Shown here in pieces: positions 63,447 through 64,000 of a DNA stretch of 64,000 nt. The stretch covers positions 1-64,000 of the forward strand of contig NZ_JACOOJ010000002.1 of NCBI RefSeq assembly GCF_014287585.1. Direction: 5' to 3'. Position 1 is the first letter of the stretch. Each line of letters opens with the position of its first letter. The notes below the pieces were generated by a model, which searched no databases, was not told the DNA's origin, and worked only from the letters and a program-made list of their open reading frames with translations. This DNA comes from Parabacteroides hominis (lineage in GTDB: Bacteria; Bacteroidota; Bacteroidia; Bacteroidales; Tannerellaceae). The position numbers and the translations under genes are program-made.

Positions 63447-64000
63447 TTATTTATAGAATGTTGCACACATCTTTTCGTGCTTCCTCATGGCAAGCAGCAA
63501 AACGATGTTCAAAACGATTATCTCATACAAGAAATAAACCCAGACCTCACCGACCAGAACCACGATAAACATCACGATCGTACGTCCGTTAAAAGTCAAC
63601 AAGTCTATCATGTGCATCAGTTCCTTGCTCTGCTTGCGGAAACGGATACGGATATCTTCCGGAATATCATCTCCATACCGTGCATGCAGGCTGCGAAGCA
63701 TCCCCTGCAAGGACGGAGTGGCTTTCACCTGCAAAAGCGTATAGCCACGATAGAGGAAATAGAAGAATTTATTGATACCGTACTTCATCTCCTTATGGCG
63801 GGCACGTACCTGTTCCAGCGACTGGAACTCCGCACCTTTATCCTTGCTGATGAAATATAAATGAAGCGTTTTATAATAGTCCGTGATATTCGCCTGTACC
63901 AAATGTGACAAACCGGAAAGAACCGCCAAAGCGAAGAACCAGTCCGTTCCGTAGTCATGAGACAGACGAAGGGCGAAAGCGACATAAATACAAGTAAACC
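63447..64000 (-). CDS. Membrane protein, 5-prime end outside the window
   Basis: The frame stays open to the window edge and so is partial. Visible part: LSHLVQANITDYYKTLHLYF, a helical loop, then two C-terminal membrane segments (IVMFIVVLVGEVWVYFLYEIIVLNIVLLLAM). The layout is compatible with a CDP-alcohol phosphatidyltransferase, and the neighbouring acyltransferase fits lipid synthesis, but the diagnostic Asp motif is not in the window. Confidence 0.6.
   Translation of the reverse strand, partial: FTCIYVAFALRLSHDYGTDWFFALAVLSGLSHLVQANITDYYKTLHLYFISKDKGAEFQSLEQVRARHKEMKYGINKFFYFLYRGYTLLQVKATPSLQGMLRSLHARYGDDIPEDIRIRFRKQSKELMHMIDLLTFNGRTIVMFIVVLVGEVWVYFLYEIIVLNIVLLLAMRKHEKMCATFYK

Overview
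The window is from a gut-type Bacteroidales chromosome, probably Parabacteroides or a close relative. This is inferred from Bacteroidetes promoters (TTTG, about 20 nt, TAnnTTTG) before many genes, Bacteroidales-typical families (DUF4270, DUF4491, BACON, 6-bladed propeller lipoproteins) and the archaeal-style glycogen operon. No rRNA genes or insertion sequences were seen.

Layout. 1-829: non-coding, with a possible small RNA. 830-3790: a LytS/LytTR-type two-component pair. 3798-11370: a minus-strand operon of eukaryote-like phosphosignalling proteins (zinc-ribbon/FHA protein, kinase-FHA, FHA-membrane-protease-like protein, PP2C phosphatase, membrane kinase, BACON protein). 11506-14283: MATE exporter and panC/panD, with a perfect 22-bp x 5 tandem repeat between the pan genes. 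14383-21207: glycogen genes and a DUF4270 lipoprotein. 21530-23605: M3 peptidase.

23579-37660 is an AT-rich type III-B CRISPR-Cas island. On the minus strand the order is cas6, nrn (DHH phosphodiesterase), corA, a small membrane coiled-coil protein, cmr1, cas10, cmr3, cmr4, cmr5, cmr6 and a histidine phosphatase. CorA plus NrN is the signature of the SAM-AMP signalling variant known from Bacteroides fragilis. Upstream lie a reverse transcriptase gene, an in-frame amber codon, an internally deleted Cas1 remnant, and an array of 17 repeats (16 spacers) transcribed on the minus strand. The leader has two candidate promoters, five TTCGCAAAT motifs and a 25-nt anti-repeat. Interference and signalling look intact; adaptation looks dead.

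38111-49973: housekeeping genes (dCMP deaminase, CtpA, 5-FTHF cyclo-ligase, DUF721, recF, ribH, tRNA-Tyr, tRNA-Gly, glycerate kinase, AraC regulator, PPOX protein, GT2/GtrA). 50024-54566: a ribose/ADP-ribose scavenging operon. 54731-64000: an unrecognised TPR-like protein, FucP-type transporter, propeller lipoprotein, DUF4491, secG, lptE, a sigma-54 activator, an acyltransferase and a membrane protein cut by the window edge.

Most plausible new biology: the CorA-linked membrane coiled-coil protein, the leader anti-repeat, the split and gutted RT-Cas1, and the phosphosignalling operon with its apparent pseudoprotease.
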